NCBI RefSeq assembly: GCF_001544755.2
Contig: NZ_FCOF02000002.1
Coordinates: 1-64,000, forward strand
Length of the DNA stretch: 64,000 bases
DNA from: Caballeronia catudaia
GTDB lineage: Bacteria; Pseudomonadota; Gammaproteobacteria; Burkholderiales; Burkholderiaceae
Direction of reading: 5' to 3'
A program made the translations under genes and the position numbers. Numbering within the stretch: the stretch's first letter is position 1; every line of letters begins with the position of its first letter. The notes under the pieces were generated by a model, which did no database searches, had not been told where the DNA came from, and was given only the letters and a program-made list of their open reading frames with translations. Shown here in pieces: positions 1-10,910 of this stretch.

Positions 1-204
1 TGCGCGGCGATATCGAGCGTCGCTTCGACGGACAGGCCATCGGCGGGGGCGTCGAGCACGCGGCTATCGGGAATCAACGCGGCGGGTTGCGCGAGCCACG
101 TCGGATACCAGAACGAGCGGATCTCGCGCTTCGCCTGATAACGTGAACCGGCGCCGCCGTCGAAGCCGTCGAAGGACGGTGCCTGAAGAAAGAGCGTCTT
201 CATG
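1..204 (-). CDS. hpnJ: HpnJ, hopanoid biosynthesis radical SAM enzyme (5' part only)
   Basis: The first 68 codons of a gene that runs off the left edge. The protein starts MKTLFLQAPSFDGFDGGAG, with a following segment rich in KREIRSFWYPTWLAQPAAL, which I recognise as the N-terminus of HpnJ, a B12-binding-type radical SAM protein. In Burkholderia, HpnJ is reported to convert the glucosamine head group of bacteriohopanetetrol into a cyclitol ether. The radical SAM cysteines lie outside the window. The ATG at 204-202 lies 84 bp downstream of the hpnI stop on the same strand, so the two are probably co-transcribed. The call rests on N-terminal similarity and on the hpnI neighbour. Confidence 0.85.
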
Positions 205-288
205 AAAGCTCCGGCAACTTATGTTGCGATGAAAGATGGATCGAACGCCGCGCACTGGACCGTCGCGACGCGTATGAAGGTTGCGGTT

Positions 289-1473
289 TCAGCGTCGCGA
301 CGGCATCGAGCCTGCGGTTCCGGGCAGCACGCCGCCTTCGACGGACAAATGCACGCCTCGCCATACGACGTTCGAACCGAACACGGCCGCGAGCCATTCG
401 AGCGCGAGCAGCGCATCGCGCAGCGGCACGAGAGCCAGATCGCGCCAGAACGAACGCGCGTGGCGCGACTCGCGCGCATGGAGTGCGATCCGGGCCGCGA
501 GGCCGGCGCATGACGCGACGAGCAACGGCACGGACAGCGGCGAAGACCAGTTCGATAGCGCGACCGCGGCGCCGGCGGCCATCCACGGAAAGGTGAACGT
601 GACGAACAGAAACCCAAAACCCGCCGGATTGATCGAGCGGATCGTGCGCAGCCAGCGTGTCTCGCGCTGCCACAAGGCGGAGAGGCCCGATTCGGCCACG
701 TCGGTGGCGACGATCATCGGCGCGAGCACCGTGCGCAGTCCGAGACGGCGCGGATATTCGGCCAGATAATAGTCATCGGCGAGGCAGTCCTTGAGCGCGT
801 GGAATCCGCCGATCGCGTCGAGCGTCGAGCGGGTGAGCGCGAGCGTCGCGCCGAAGCCATAGCGTCGCGAGCCGCCGCCATGCGCGACGCGCACAGAAGG
901 CGCGAACCACTCGTTGACGAAGAGCGAACCGACGCGGGACCAAAACTCCGCAACCGGCTCGGCGCGATAGAGACACGTGACGACGCCGACCGTCGGATCG
1001 GCGAGCGGCGCGGTCACGGTGCGCAGATAGCGCGGCGTCACGGCGATGTCGCTGTCCGCCACCACGATGAGGTCATGGCGCGCATGCTCCGCCGCGTTGA
1101 TGAGATTGCTCACCTTGAGATTGCGTCCGTGCACGCGGGAATCGACAACGAGGCGAATCGCGCGCTGCGGATAGGCGGCCTGCAGGCGACGGACCGTCCC
1201 GATCGCCGCATCGCTCGATGAAGCGACGCTGCAAATCAGCTCAAACTCGCCGTGCGATTGTTCGCAGAAAGTCGCCAGATTTTCGAACAGACGCGGTTCG
1301 GCGCCGCAAAGGGGTTTGAGCACGCTCACGCCTTGCTCGTCGATTGCGGTTTCAGGCTGCTTTGCAATGCGACGTTCGAATCGCGGCATCGCCATTGCGG
1401 CGGCAATCGAATAAGCCGCGGCGATAAAAACGAAACAGGAAATAAGGGTGTCGGTTGCGACAATACTTAACAT
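289..1473 (-). CDS. hpnI: HpnI, hopanoid glycosyltransferase (ceramide glucosyltransferase-like, GT2/GT21)
   Basis: A 394-residue membrane glycosyltransferase. It has an N-terminal hydrophobic segment (about 8-28), a nucleotide-sugar/metal motif VVADSD (137-142), an acidic pair at D233-D234, and the QRETRW motif (269-274) typical of ceramide-glucosyltransferase-like enzymes, then two or three C-terminal membrane segments. HpnI is reported to add N-acetylglucosamine to bacteriohopanetetrol, followed by deacetylation (HpnK) and ring contraction (HpnJ). Finding hpnJ directly downstream supports that role over a ceramide substrate. The ATG start at 1473 is followed at once by the first hydrophobic segment. 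A relatively AT-rich stretch lies upstream. Confidence 0.85.
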   Translation of the reverse strand: MLSIVATDTLISCFVFIAAAYSIAAAMAMPRFERRIAKQPETAIDEQGVSVLKPLCGAEPRLFENLATFCEQSHGEFELICSVASSSDAAIGTVRRLQAAYPQRAIRLVVDSRVHGRNLKVSNLINAAEHARHDLIVVADSDIAVTPRYLRTVTAPLADPTVGVVTCLYRAEPVAEFWSRVGSLFVNEWFAPSVRVAHGGGSRRYGFGATLALTRSTLDAIGGFHALKDCLADDYYLAEYPRRLGLRTVLAPMIVATDVAESGLSALWQRETRWLRTIRSINPAGFGFLFVTFTFPWMAAGAAVALSNWSSPLSVPLLVASCAGLAARIALHARESRHARSFWRDLALVPLRDALLALEWLAAVFGSNVVWRGVHLSVEGGVLPGTAGSMPSRR

Positions 1474-1873
1474 TGCTAAGCCAGTTATTGCTCGGCCGGA
1501 AAAGTCCCGAGGTGTAGATACTGAGTTCGTTCAGCCGATAGCGCATGTGCGACGCGGTGTCCGAGCACGCGTTTGCCTCCCGCCAATGGGAATGACCAGG
1601 ATTGCATGCTGGGAAGCTATTTACGATTGACTGACACGTGCAGCGACCGGCGGAGGCTGAGCGAACGAGATTTCGCTGGATTCTAGCAATGAGCGGAAGT
1701 CTAATGTGATAAAAACCGTCCGTCTGTAAATATTTGTCAATAAAGGGCGGGTTATCGCGCCGTATATATTTTTGCAGTTTTGCGAATCGGGTATTCGAAT
1801 GAACACCACGGGCCGGTTAATCGGAGTTAACGGTTTGAAGGTCGGCGCCCGAATGCGGGCGATGTCATCTGGC
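1474..1873. other. 400-bp intergenic region between hpnI and dciA
   Basis: There is no convincing gene here. The stretch around 1690-1800 is clearly more AT-rich than its surroundings and holds TGTCAA (1735-1740, TTGACA on the minus strand) and a TATATATT tract (1763-1770). I could not fit a -35/-10 pair with acceptable spacing on either strand. It probably carries the hpnI promoter and the end of the dciA transcript. Confidence 0.4.
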
Positions 1874-2350
1874 TTATTTCCCCGCCCGATGACGCGCCGC
1901 CATGCGCGCGAGCGCTTCCTGCAGCGGCGACGGTTCGAGCGTTTCGGCCAGCTCCTGCAGCGCTGACGCGCCCGCTGGTGACATACGCGCTTGCTTCGGC
2001 GGCGCGGGCTCTTTCATCGACTGGGGGCGCACGCGGATTTTCAGCGCATCGACGGCCCAGCCGCGCTGCTGGAGATCCGAGAGCAGACGCGGTTCCAGAT
2101 GCCGCAAGCGCGCCGCCAGCGCATTGTGCGCGGCGAACAACGCCAGCACGCCATCCTTGATGAAGCCGGGTTCCACGTTCGACGCCAGATAGTCCGGCAG
2201 CAGCGCGCTGAGGTCGCGCTGCAGCGCCGCCACCTGCTCTACCCCTGCGCGCAAGGCGCGGAAGGCATCGGTGCGATCGAGCACGTCGGAAACGGCTTGC
2301 GGCCGGCGCGGATCGAAACGTGATCTTGAATTTGTAGAAAAGCGGCTCAT
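1874..2350 (-). CDS. dciA: DciA-type DUF721 protein (predicted DnaB helicase loader/operator)
   Basis: A 158-residue DUF721-family protein, divergent from secA. The N-terminal half (about 15-95) carries the family pattern: [19 protein letters not shown] followed by a leucine-rich [17 protein letters not shown] segment. Proteins of this family act as DciA, the ancestral replicative-helicase operator in bacteria without DnaC/DnaI. The C-terminal third is Pro/Ala-rich and probably disordered. DUF721 genes commonly sit beside secA in this group. The function is inferred from the family; no catalytic motif is expected. Confidence 0.75.
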   Translation of the reverse strand: MSRFSTNSRSRFDPRRPQAVSDVLDRTDAFRALRAGVEQVAALQRDLSALLPDYLASNVEPGFIKDGVLALFAAHNALAARLRHLEPRLLSDLQQRGWAVDALKIRVRPQSMKEPAPPKQARMSPAGASALQELAETLEPSPLQEALARMAARHRAGK

Positions 2351-2638
2351 TTTTGTCGAGGCGGATGCCCGATGGAACGGTTCGATTGTACGCGAGGGAG
2401 GCCACGGTCCCGGCAGCGCAGGTCAAATCCGGAGGCTGCCTCCAGCCAAGCTTTCAACCCGTTGACTGTCGCGCTCCGCCGACGCGCGGGCGGGCAGGCA
2501 ACGCAAGGTCTGACAAACTCGCGTGCTAAAATTCCCGATTCGATTTCACCCTATGGACTTAAGTCGCCGAGGTTCTCCGAGCCCGGACGCAGCTTGGTGC
2601 TGCGGCCCGTCCGAAGCCGCGACGCAGACACTGATCCG

Positions 2639-5452
2639 ATGACGACCGGTTTCCTTCAGAAGATTTTTGGCAGCCGCAATCAGCGGCTGGTCAAGCAATA
2701 TCAAAAGACCGTTGCGGCGATCAATGCCCTCGAGCCGACCGTCGAGAAGTACTCGGACGACCAGCTGCGCGCCAAGACCGATGAGTTCCGCCAGCGCGTT
2801 GCGGGCGGCGAGTCGCTCGACGTGATCCTGCCGGAGGCGTTCGCCGTCTGCCGGGAGGCGAGCAAGCGCATCCTGAAGATGCGCCACTTCGACGTCCAGC
2901 TCATCGGCGGCATGGTTCTGCACTACGGCAAGATCGCTGAAATGCGCACCGGCGAGGGCAAGACGCTCGTCGCGACGCTCGCGGCGTATCTCAACGCTTT
3001 GTCGGGCCGCGGCGTGCATGTCGTCACGGTGAACGATTACCTCGCCCAGCGCGACGCCGAATGGATGGCGCGTCTCTACAACTTCCTCGGGCTCTCGTGC
3101 GGCGTCAACCTGTCGCAGATGGAGCATTCGCAGAAGCAGGAAGCGTACTCGGCGGACATCACCTACGGCACGAACAACGAGTTCGGCTTCGACTATCTGC
3201 GCGACAACATGGTCTACGAGACCAATTCGCGCGTGCAGCGGCCGCTTAATTTCGCGATCGTCGATGAAGTGGACTCGATCCTCATCGACGAGGCGCGCAC
3301 GCCGCTCATCATCTCCGGCCAGGCGGAAGATCACACGGATCTCTACGTGCGCATGAATGCGCTCCCGCCGCTGCTCGAACAGCAGATCGGCGAAGAGAAG
3401 GCGGACGGCACCGGGGTCGAGAAGCCGGGCGACTACACGCTCGACGAAAAAGCGCGCCAGGTGTTCCTGACCGAATCGGGCCACGAGAAGGCCGAGCGCC
3501 TGCTCGCCGAGTGGGGTCTGATCGGCGAAGGCGAGAGCCTCTACGCGCCGCAGAACATCACGCTGATGCACCACATCTATGCCGCGTTGCGCGCGCATAC
3601 GCTCTTCCTGCGCGACCAGCATTACGTGGTGCAGAACGGCGAAGTCGTGATCGTCGACGAATTCACGGGCCGCATGATGAACGGCCGCCGCTGGTCAGAC
3701 GGTCTGCATCAGGCCGTCGAAGCGAAGGAACACGTCCAGATTCAGGCCGAGAACCAGACGCTCGCGTCCATCACGTTGCAGAACTACTTCCGCATGTACG
3801 CGAAGCTGTCCGGCATGACCGGCACCGCGGACACGGAAGCGTACGAATTTCAGGAAATCTACGGCCTCGAAACGGTCGTGATTCCTACGAACCGTCCGCC
3901 GAAGCGCGTCGACAAGCAGGACCAGATCTACAAGACGTCGAAGGAGCGTTACGACGCCGTGATTCGCGACATCCGCGATTGCGTCGAGCGCGGCCAGCCG
4001 ACGCTCGTCGGCACTACTTCGATCGAAGCGTCCGAGCTGCTGTCCGGTCTGTTGAGCCAGCAGAACGTGAAGCACGAAGTGCTCAACGCGAAGCAGCACG
4101 CGCGCGAAGCGGCGATCGTCGCGGAAGCGGGACGTCCGGGCGTCGTCACGATCGCGACGAACATGGCGGGTCGCGGCACGGACATCGTGCTCGGCGGCAA
4201 CGTCGAGAAGCAGGCGTCGTTCATCGAAGCGGATCTGTCGATTCCCGAGAACGAGAAAGCCACGCGCATCCAGAAGCTGCACGACGAATGGCAGGCGCTC
4301 CACGATCACGTGAAAGCGGCGGGCGGTCTGCATATCATCGGCACCGAGCGTCACGAGTCGCGCCGTATCGACAACCAGCTGCGCGGCCGCGCGGGCCGTC
4401 AGGGCGATCCGGGCTCGTCGCGCTTCTATCTGTCGCTGGATGATCCGCTCCTGCGCATTTTCGCGGGCGACCGCGTGCGCGCGATCATGGATCGCCTGAA
4501 GATGCCCGAAGGCGAGCCGATCGAGGCGGGCATGGTCACGCGCTCCATCGAAGGCGCGCAACGCAAGGTCGAAGCGCGCAACTTCGACATCCGCAAGCAA
4601 CTGCTCGAATACGACGACGTCTCGAACGATCAGCGCAAGGTGATCTACCAGCAGCGCAACGAGCTGCTCGAAGCGAACGATGTGCAGGAAACCATCGCCG
4701 CGATGCGTCAGAGCGTGATCGGCGACGTGGTGCGCACGTTCGTGCCGGCGGGCAGCATCGAAGAGCAGTGGGAAGCGCCGGAACTGGAAGAAGTGCTGCG
4801 CAACGACTGGTCGCTCGATCTCGCCGTTCAGGAGATGATCAACGAGTCGAACTCGATCGACGCCGAGGAAATCTGCGAAGCGGTGCTCGCCGCCGCCGAC
4901 GAAGCGTACGAGGCGAAGGTTGCGATGGTGGGCCGCGAATCGTTCAGCGCGTTCGAGCGCTCGATCATGCTGCAGACGCTCGACAGCCGCTGGCGCGAGC
5001 ATCTCGCCGCGCTCGATCATCTGCGTCAGGGCATCCATCTGCGCGGCTACGCGCAGAAGAACCCGAAGCAGGAATACAAGCGCGAGGCGTTCGAGCTCTT
5101 CGCCGCCATGCTCGACGCCGTGAAGCAGGAAGTCACGCGCGTGGTGATGAACGTGCAGATCCAGTCGCCGGAGCAACTCGAAGAAGCCGCCGAGCAGTAC
5201 GAAGAGATGGGCAGCCATCTGGAGAACGTGTCGTTCACGCACGCGGACTTCAACGCGCCGGCGGCGGACCCGACGCCCGCAGCGGCCGCGGCGAGCGCCA
5301 CCGCGCAGATGGTCAGCCAGGCGATGGCCACCGGCGACGACATCAGCGTGGCGACCCGCCCGTCGGACGAAGTGCCGAAGGTCGGCCGCAACGATCCCTG
5401 CCCGTGCGGCAGCGGCAAGAAGTACAAAAACTGTCACGGTAAGCTGGCGTAA
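2639..5452 (+). CDS. secA: SecA preprotein translocase ATPase
   Basis: SecA, 937 residues, the motor that pushes unfolded preproteins through SecYEG. The Walker A GEGKT is at 105-109, a DEVD Walker B lies near 209, and a helicase-like second nucleotide fold contains NMAGRGTDI and the [12 protein letters not shown] motif. The C-terminal zinc finger that contacts SecB and lipid is intact (C921, C923, C932, H933). The start [11 protein letters not shown] matches other betaproteobacterial SecA proteins. The reading frame is open upstream to 2372, but that sequence does not look coding. The ribosome-binding site is weak. I found no SecM-like arrest peptide upstream. Confidence 0.97.
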   Translation: MTTGFLQKIFGSRNQRLVKQYQKTVAAINALEPTVEKYSDDQLRAKTDEFRQRVAGGESLDVILPEAFAVCREASKRILKMRHFDVQLIGGMVLHYGKIAEMRTGEGKTLVATLAAYLNALSGRGVHVVTVNDYLAQRDAEWMARLYNFLGLSCGVNLSQMEHSQKQEAYSADITYGTNNEFGFDYLRDNMVYETNSRVQRPLNFAIVDEVDSILIDEARTPLIISGQAEDHTDLYVRMNALPPLLEQQIGEEKADGTGVEKPGDYTLDEKARQVFLTESGHEKAERLLAEWGLIGEGESLYAPQNITLMHHIYAALRAHTLFLRDQHYVVQNGEVVIVDEFTGRMMNGRRWSDGLHQAVEAKEHVQIQAENQTLASITLQNYFRMYAKLSGMTGTADTEAYEFQEIYGLETVVIPTNRPPKRVDKQDQIYKTSKERYDAVIRDIRDCVERGQPTLVGTTSIEASELLSGLLSQQNVKHEVLNAKQHAREAAIVAEAGRPGVVTIATNMAGRGTDIVLGGNVEKQASFIEADLSIPENEKATRIQKLHDEWQALHDHVKAAGGLHIIGTERHESRRIDNQLRGRAGRQGDPGSSRFYLSLDDPLLRIFAGDRVRAIMDRLKMPEGEPIEAGMVTRSIEGAQRKVEARNFDIRKQLLEYDDVSNDQRKVIYQQRNELLEANDVQETIAAMRQSVIGDVVRTFVPAGSIEEQWEAPELEEVLRNDWSLDLAVQEMINESNSIDAEEICEAVLAAADEAYEAKVAMVGRESFSAFERSIMLQTLDSRWREHLAALDHLRQGIHLRGYAQKNPKQEYKREAFELFAAMLDAVKQEVTRVVMNVQIQSPEQLEEAAEQYEEMGSHLENVSFTHADFNAPAADPTPAAAAASATAQMVSQAMATGDDISVATRPSDEVPKVGRNDPCPCGSGKKYKNCHGKLA

Positions 5453-5611
5453 TCGGCTGGTGACCGGATCTCAAGCGACGCAGCGATGCGTCGTTTGTCT
5501 TTGCAGGACCCATCATTCACGGCGCCGGTTTCGTTCAGCGAAGCGGCGTCAGTCTTTCATAGCGTGCCGGTGGTCCTTGCCGGCACTCGCCACCCTCAGC
5601 GAGACGCGAAC

Positions 5612-6841
5612 ATGGCCGTCAATTTCCCCTCGATCGATCCCGCAGCGCTTCATCCCGTCGCCGGCGTCACGCTAGGCTGGGCCGAGGCGAACATTCGCAA
5701 GCCCAATCGCAAGGACGTGCTCGTCATTCGCGTCGATGAAGGCGCGAGCGTCGCGGGCGTGTTCACGCAGAACCGCTTCTGCGCGGCGCCGGTGACGATC
5801 TGTCGCGAGCATCTGGCGGCGGGCAAGGGTATCCGGGCGCTCGTCGTGAATACGGGCAACGCGAACGCGGGCACGGGCGAACCGGGTATGGCGCACGCGC
5901 GCGAGACCTGCGCGGAACTCGCGCGCCTCGCGGGTTTAAATGCGCAACAGATTCTGCCGTTCTCGACCGGCGTGATTCTTGAGCCGCTGCCGATCGATCG
6001 CCTGAAGGCCGGCCTGCCCGCCGCGCTCGCGAATCAACAGGCCGCGCACTGGTTCGACGCGGCGCAAGCCATCATGACGACGGACACGCTGCCGAAGGCG
6101 TCGTCGCGTCAGGTGACGATCGACGGGCACGTGGTCACGCTGTCGGGCATCAGCAAGGGCGCGGGCATGATCCGCCCGAACATGGCGACGATGCTCGGCT
6201 TCCTCGCCTTCGATGCCAAGGTCGCGCAACCGGTGCTCGACGAACTCGTGAAGCATGTCGCCGATCGTTCGTTCAACTGCATCACGATCGACGGCGATAC
6301 GTCGACCAACGATTCGTTCATCCTGATCGCATCAGGTAAATCGAGCCTGCCGGCAATCACATCGACGGATTCGCCCGCCTACGCCGCGCTGCGCGACGCG
6401 GTGACGGCAGTCGCGCAGGATCTCGCCCAGCTCATCGTGCGCGACGGCGAGGGCGCGACCAAGTTCATGACCGTCACGGTCGAAGGCGGCAAGGACGCGG
6501 CGGAATGCCGTCAGATCGCGTACGCGATCGGCCATTCGCCGCTCGTGAAGACCGCGTTCTACGCGTCGGACCCGAACCTCGGCCGCATTCTCGCGGCGAT
6601 CGGCTATGCAGGCGTGACAGATCTCGATGTCGGCAAGATCGATCTCTATCTCGATGACGTGCTCGTCGCGAAAGCGGGCGGCCGCAATCCCGCCTACAAG
6701 GAAGAAGACGGCCAGCGCGTGATGAAAAAGAGCGAGATCCTGATTCGCGTCGTGCTCGGCCGCGGCAACGCGACGGCGACCGTCTGGACCTGCGATCTTT
6801 CGCACGATTACGTGAGCATCAACGCGGACTACCGATCGTAA
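5612..6841 (+). CDS. argJ: ArgJ, bifunctional ornithine acetyltransferase/N-acetylglutamate synthase
   Basis: A 409-residue ArgJ that transfers the acetyl group of N-acetylornithine to glutamate in the cyclic arginine pathway and may also use acetyl-CoA. The self-cleavage site is visible as [16 protein letters not shown], with Ala192-Thr193 as the expected scissile bond and Thr193 as the new N-terminal nucleophile of the beta chain. The start [16 protein letters not shown] fits the family. The open frame extends 42 codons further upstream without homology. It lies between secA and a DUF815 ATPase gene that begins 2 bp after its stop, suggesting one transcript. Confidence 0.95.
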   Translation: MAVNFPSIDPAALHPVAGVTLGWAEANIRKPNRKDVLVIRVDEGASVAGVFTQNRFCAAPVTICREHLAAGKGIRALVVNTGNANAGTGEPGMAHARETCAELARLAGLNAQQILPFSTGVILEPLPIDRLKAGLPAALANQQAAHWFDAAQAIMTTDTLPKASSRQVTIDGHVVTLSGISKGAGMIRPNMATMLGFLAFDAKVAQPVLDELVKHVADRSFNCITIDGDTSTNDSFILIASGKSSLPAITSTDSPAYAALRDAVTAVAQDLAQLIVRDGEGATKFMTVTVEGGKDAAECRQIAYAIGHSPLVKTAFYASDPNLGRILAAIGYAGVTDLDVGKIDLYLDDVLVAKAGGRNPAYKEEDGQRVMKKSEILIRVVLGRGNATATVWTCDLSHDYVSINADYRS

Positions 6842-6843
6842 GC

Positions 6844-7707
6844 ATGGACAAACTCGAACAGTTCCTTAGCCGCGCGGAAGCGGTGCTGGCGCGCATCGAA
6901 GGCATGTTGCCGCCGGCGACGCCTGATATCGACTGGGCGTCCGCAGTGGCGTTTCGTTGGCGCAAACGTCAGGGGCGCGGTTTTCTGCAACCCGTCGCGG
7001 CCATTTCGGATATCTCGCTCGATGACCTTCAGAACATCGATCGACAAAAAGGCCTGATCCAGCAGAACACGTTGCAGTTCGTGAAGGCGCTGCCCGCGAA
7101 CAACGTGCTGCTGACCGGCGCGCGCGGCACGGGCAAGTCGTCGCTGATCAAGGCGTGCCTGAACGCGTATTCGAAGGACGGTCTGCGTCTGATCGAAGTC
7201 GACAAGGACGATCTGCACGATCTCGGCGATATCGTCGATCTGATCTCCGCGCGGCCCGAGCGCTTCATCGTGTTCTGCGACGATCTTTCCTTCGAGGAAG
7301 GCGAGTCGGGCTACAAGGCGCTGAAGGTCGCGCTGGACGGATCGGTCGCGGCGCAATCCGACAACGTGCTGATCTACGCGACGTCGAACCGGCGCCACTT
7401 GCTGCCCGAATACATGAGCGACAACGAGACGTACAAGCACACGTCCGATGGCGAAATTCACCCCGGCGAAGTCGTCGAGGAGAAGATTTCGCTGTCCGAG
7501 CGCTTCGGTCTGTGGGTCAGTTTCTATCCGTTCAAGCAGGACGACTACCTGTCGATCGTCGGCCATTGGCTGAAGCATTTCGGCTGCGACGCGACCGAAA
7601 TCGAAAACGCGCGGGGCGATGCGCTCGTCTGGGCGCTCGAACGCGGATCGCGCTCGGGCCGCGTCGCGTGGCAGTTTGCACGCGACTGGTCGGGACGCAA
7701 GCAATGA
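6844..7707 (+). CDS. DUF815 AAA-type ATPase
   Basis: A 287-residue P-loop ATPase of the DUF815 family. Walker A GARGTGKSS is at 92-100, Walker B FIVFCDDLSF at 141-150, and a sensor-1-like ATSNRRHL near 181. An N-terminal stretch of about 60 residues precedes the ATPase core, and the sequence ends at the AAA lid. The biological role of the family is unknown. Position is its main context: it starts 2 bp after argJ and overlaps mutT by 4 bp (ATGA), so it is translationally coupled to a nucleotide-sanitising gene. I do not assign a function beyond ATP binding and hydrolysis. Confidence 0.85.
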   Translation: MDKLEQFLSRAEAVLARIEGMLPPATPDIDWASAVAFRWRKRQGRGFLQPVAAISDISLDDLQNIDRQKGLIQQNTLQFVKALPANNVLLTGARGTGKSSLIKACLNAYSKDGLRLIEVDKDDLHDLGDIVDLISARPERFIVFCDDLSFEEGESGYKALKVALDGSVAAQSDNVLIYATSNRRHLLPEYMSDNETYKHTSDGEIHPGEVVEEKISLSERFGLWVSFYPFKQDDYLSIVGHWLKHFGCDATEIENARGDALVWALERGSRSGRVAWQFARDWSGRKQ

Positions 7708-8147
7708 CCGATTCGACGGCCGGCTCGACGAGCGACATCGCGCCCGACGGACGCAAGGTGACCGAAGTGGCGGTCGGCGTGATGGTGCAGCACGACGGAC
7801 GTTATCTGCTCGCTCAGCGGCCCGAAGGCAAACCGTACGAAGGTTACTGGGAATTTCCCGGTGGCAAGCTGGAAGCAGGAGAGAGCGTCGAGGCGGCGCT
7901 CGGGCGCGAATTGCATGAGGAACTGGGCATAGACGTCACCGCGTGCCAGCTCTGGCGCACGCTCGAGCACGACTATCCGCACGCGTACGTGCGTCTCTTT
8001 TTCTGCAAGGTGACGGGCTGGAAGGGCGCGCCGCGCGGGCGCGAAGGTCAGGCGATTGCCTGGCAGACGCTTCCTGTCGACGTCGCGCCGTTGCTGCCCG
8101 CGGCCATTCCGATCCTCGAATGGCTCGAAGAGGAAGAGCGCGAATAG
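7704..8147 (+). CDS. mutT: MutT-like Nudix hydrolase (8-oxo-dGTP diphosphatase)
   Basis: A 147-residue Nudix protein with a complete Nudix box at 54-76 (G54, E60, R68-E69, E72-E73, G75). The preceding LLAQRPEGKPYEGYWEFPGG is characteristic of MutT, which hydrolyses 8-oxo-dGTP in the nucleotide pool. The start codon overlaps the stop of the DUF815 gene (ATGA). Length fits MutT apart from an N-terminal extension of about 20 residues. Substrate is inferred from similarity. A thiamine-phosphate-synthase fusion seen in some gamma-proteobacterial MutT proteins is absent. Confidence 0.88.
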   Translation: MTDSTAGSTSDIAPDGRKVTEVAVGVMVQHDGRYLLAQRPEGKPYEGYWEFPGGKLEAGESVEAALGRELHEELGIDVTACQLWRTLEHDYPHAYVRLFFCKVTGWKGAPRGREGQAIAWQTLPVDVAPLLPAAIPILEWLEEEERE

Positions 8148-8157
8148 ACGCTCGCGC

Positions 8158-8349
8158 TCAGTTCAGGCCGCCGTGCGAGTCGTCGTCCGGCGGCGTTTCC
8201 TGCGAATTCCCCGAGATCTTGTATTTTTCGGCCGCCCACGCGCCGAGGTCGATCTGCTTGCAGCGCTCCGAGCAGAACGGACGAAAACGGTTTTCGGAGA
8301 CCCAGCGGACATCCTTGCCGCAGGTCGGGCATTTGACGACAGTGGTCAT
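8158..8349 (-). CDS. yacG: YacG, zinc-finger DNA gyrase inhibitor
   Basis: A 63-residue protein with a four-cysteine zinc finger (C7, C10, C26, C30) in the spacing of YacG, followed by the conserved [13 protein letters not shown]. YacG binds the GyrB C-terminal region and inhibits gyrase in E. coli. The ATG at 8349 gives the usual family length. An open extension to 8400 adds 17 unrelated residues. It lies just upstream of coaE and zapD on the same strand order as in many proteobacteria (coaE-zapD-yacG). Confidence 0.92.
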   Translation of the reverse strand: MTTVVKCPTCGKDVRWVSENRFRPFCSERCKQIDLGAWAAEKYKISGNSQETPPDDDSHGGLN

Positions 8350-8422
8350 GACAGTTGCGAATCGAGCCGGTGAACGAATTGACGGACGGTATTTGACCAT
8401 ATGAGGCCAAACCGTTCCCGAT

Positions 8423-9178
8423 TCAAAGGCTGCAAAGCGTCAGATGAAACGGCACGTCGACATCGACGGCGCGCGGCTTCAGGTCACCGTCCTGCACCGT
8501 GAATCGCACCCACAACATGTACTTGTTCGCGCTCGCTTCAGGAATCACGCGCGTGTCCGGCGATACGCGCACCTGCATCAACTGATACGTGCGGCCGGAC
8601 AACATCTGCTGGTAGCTGCCCTGCATCGCCATCACTTTCGATGCCTGACCCGATTCGCGCGCGAGCCGCAAGACGATGGTTGCTGCGTCGCGCAGCGCGA
8701 GCATCGGCATGACCCATTTCGCGATGTCCTGCCGACGCTCCTCGACGGGCAACTGCTGCCAGGCGTAGTACGACGGCAGGTCGAACTTGCAAGTGCCGCC
8801 CGGGATGATCGTGCGGCTGCGAATGCTTGCGAGCCATTCGTTGTCGGCGAGATGCTGGCCGGTCTTGCCGTGCATCTCCGTGAGTCCGGCGAGCGTCTGC
8901 TCGATTTCGCCGAGCACGGCTTCGAGCGCTTCCTGCTCGATACCCGGATTGCCGCGGAATGGCGCGAGCGTTTGCCGCTGCCGCTCCAGTTCCTTCATGA
9001 GGTCGGCCTTGAGATCCGTGCGGCCTGCGACTTCGGCGATCTCGAAGAGCGTCGTGAGCGCGACATGATGCTCTCGCGCGTCTTCCTGAGTCAGAAAGAA
9101 CGTGAAGCGCTCGAACAGATCTTCGAGCCGCAGCAGCGTCCGGATGCGCTCGTTGAAGGGATACTCGTAAAGGATCAA
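8423..9178 (-). CDS. zapD: ZapD (YacF), FtsZ-bundling cell division protein
   Basis: ZapD cross-links FtsZ filaments at the division site. The protein reads [20 protein letters not shown] at its start, a ZapD signature, and keeps the family end [14 protein letters not shown] chose a TTG start at 9178, which gives 251 residues, a GAGG about 10 nt upstream and the conserved beginning. The open frame continues to 9229 but adds 17 unconserved residues. It sits in the conserved coaE-zapD-yacG order. The start choice is the least certain part. Confidence 0.9.
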   Translation of the reverse strand: MILYEYPFNERIRTLLRLEDLFERFTFFLTQEDAREHHVALTTLFEIAEVAGRTDLKADLMKELERQRQTLAPFRGNPGIEQEALEAVLGEIEQTLAGLTEMHGKTGQHLADNEWLASIRSRTIIPGGTCKFDLPSYYAWQQLPVEERRQDIAKWVMPMLALRDAATIVLRLARESGQASKVMAMQGSYQQMLSGRTYQLMQVRVSPDTRVIPEASANKYMLWVRFTVQDGDLKPRAVDVDVPFHLTLCSL

Positions 9179-9348
9179 GCGCGCTCGCCTCGGCGTAAGT
9201 CGGTTGCTTCCTTGAGCGGAAGTGAGCACATTCTAATGCCGCATCCTCACCCTAGCAAATAGGGGCCGATTTGCGCGCCAAAGCGCCAGTTTCGGCGCGA
9301 TTTTGGGAACTTTTCGAGCATTTCGCTAACTCAGGCGAACGCGCCTCT

Positions 9349-9954
9349 TCAAGCCGATGCGAGTGACAGATAGCGTGCGTGCAGCACGTCGACTTGCTGC
9401 GCGAGCGCGTCGAGCGTCGCGGTTTCGTCGTTGACGACGATGTCGTCGGCTGCGGCGAGGCGCGCTTCGCGGGACGCCTGTTTCGCGATGATCGCCAGCA
9501 CCTGTTCCCGCGCGAAGCCATTGCGTCGCATGACACGCGCGATTTGCGTCTCGACCGGACAATCCACCACGAGCACGCGCGACACCCGCGCCGCCCATTC
9601 TCCGGACTCGACGAGCAGCGGCACCACGACGATGTGATACGGCCCAGGCGCGGCGTTGCGCTGGCGCTCGGTTTCAGCGCGGATCAGCGGATGCACGATG
9701 CCTTCGAGGCGGGCTTTCGCGGTGTCGTCGGCGAAGACTAGCGCGCGCATCTTCGCGCGATCGAGCGAACCGTTTTCCGCGATGAAATCGTCGCCGAACT
9801 CGCTCGCGATGAGCGGCATTGCAACGCCGCCCGGCGCTGTGATCCGATGCGCGATCAGATCCGTGTCGACGAGCGTCACGCCGCGCGCCGCGAACAGATC
9901 CGCGACTGTGCTCTTGCCGCTGCCGATTCCGCCAGTGAGACCGATACAGAACAT
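9349..9954 (-). CDS. coaE: Dephospho-CoA kinase
   Basis: A 201-residue P-loop kinase that phosphorylates the 3'-hydroxyl of dephospho-CoA, the last step of coenzyme A synthesis. It begins [16 protein letters not shown], with the P-loop at residues 8-16. The DTD-L-AH motif near 30 and VVPLL-E are typical of CoaE. The ATG at 9954 fits family length; the upstream ATG at 9984 is less likely. It is followed on the same strand by zapD and preceded by pilD 14 bp away, the standard pilD-coaE pairing. Confidence 0.95.
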   Translation of the reverse strand: MFCIGLTGGIGSGKSTVADLFAARGVTLVDTDLIAHRITAPGGVAMPLIASEFGDDFIAENGSLDRAKMRALVFADDTAKARLEGIVHPLIRAETERQRNAAPGPYHIVVVPLLVESGEWAARVSRVLVVDCPVETQIARVMRRNGFAREQVLAIIAKQASREARLAAADDIVVNDETATLDALAQQVDVLHARYLSLASA

Positions 9955-9967
9955 CCGTCGCGCTCCT

Positions 9968-10879
9968 TCATCCGAACAAAGCATAGAGCGGCGTGCTCAC
10001 GAAGAGCGTAATGGCTCCCCCAGCCGCGAGAAACGGCCCGAACGGCAAGGGCTCTTCGAAACGCATGCGCTTCATCCACGTCGCCACGATGCCGAACGCC
10101 GCGCCCGCGACGGCCGCGATCAACACGACCTGCGCCAGCGGCGCCCAGCCGAGCCACGCGCCGATTGCGGCAAGCAGCTTGAAGTCGCCGTATCCCATGC
10201 CTTCGACGCCGCGCACGAGCTTGAAGAGCCAGTACACGCACCACAGGAACAAGTAGCCCGCGATCGCGCCGGTGACGGCATCGTGCAGTGTTGCGAAGCC
10301 GCCTTCGCTGAAATTGACGATGAGCCCGGCCCACAGCAGCGGCAGCGTCAGCACATCGGGAAGATAGCGCGTGTCGTAGTCGATGAGCGCTGCCGCGAGC
10401 AAGGTCGCGCACAGCCCGAACGCCGCCACGGCGGGCCAGGATGGCCCGAACGCGTAGAGCGAGAGCGCCGCCAGTGCGCCGGTCGTCAGTTCGATCAGCG
10501 GATAGCGCGGACTCACGCGCGCGCCGCATGCCGAGCAACGTCCGCGCAACGCAAGATAACTGAGGACGGGAATGTTCTCCCACGCGCGCAGAACATGCTT
10601 GCAATGCGGACACGCGCTACGCGGCACCGCGAGATTGAAGCGCTCGGGGTACGTATCGGCGCCGGACTTCGGCGCGTCCGGCACGACCGCTTCGATTTCG
10701 GCGCGCCACGCGCGTTCGAGCAGAACCGGCAGACGATGCACGACGACCGTGAGAAAGCTGCCGATCACGAGGCCGAGCACGACGGCGAACCCATACTGCA
10801 CCGCGACGGGAAGCGCGGCGAATGCCGACAGATAGCGGCTCGCGAAGTGCGCGGCGGACGGATCGAACGAAGGCTGCAT
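9968..10879 (-). CDS. pilD: Prepilin peptidase / N-methyltransferase (PilD)
   Basis: A 303-residue type IV prepilin peptidase. It has the cytoplasmic zinc-binding tetracysteine (C90, C93, C115, C118), the aspartyl-protease signatures [11 protein letters not shown] (Asp167/169) and GYGD (Asp232), and about seven or eight membrane segments. It cleaves and N-methylates prepilins and type II secretion pseudopilins. The start [11 protein letters not shown] (10879) lies 32 bp after the pilC stop. It forms a pilB-pilC-pilD unit on the minus strand followed by coaE. No prepilin gene is present in this window. Confidence 0.93.
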   Translation of the reverse strand: MQPSFDPSAAHFASRYLSAFAALPVAVQYGFAVVLGLVIGSFLTVVVHRLPVLLERAWRAEIEAVVPDAPKSGADTYPERFNLAVPRSACPHCKHVLRAWENIPVLSYLALRGRCSACGARVSPRYPLIELTTGALAALSLYAFGPSWPAVAAFGLCATLLAAALIDYDTRYLPDVLTLPLLWAGLIVNFSEGGFATLHDAVTGAIAGYLFLWCVYWLFKLVRGVEGMGYGDFKLLAAIGAWLGWAPLAQVVLIAAVAGAAFGIVATWMKRMRFEEPLPFGPFLAAGGAITLFVSTPLYALFG

Positions 10880-10910
10880 GATGGACGAACGGTTGCTCTG
10901 GCCCGCGATG

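Noticed and set aside
1735-1770. A sigma-70 promoter for hpnI or dciA (TTGACA complement and TATATA elements)
   Set aside because: The hexamers could not be paired with a 15-19 base spacing on either strand.
2351-2638. A SecM-like arrest peptide or leader ORF before secA
   Set aside because: No FXXXXWIXXXXGIRAGP-type motif and no signal-peptide-bearing frame is visible in this interval.
3695-5437. A 580-codon minus-strand open frame opposite secA (and a 358-codon one at 2546-3622)
   Set aside because: Antisense shadows of a clearly real secA; high GC removes stop codons on the reverse strand. Their Arg/His-rich composition has no recognisable domain.
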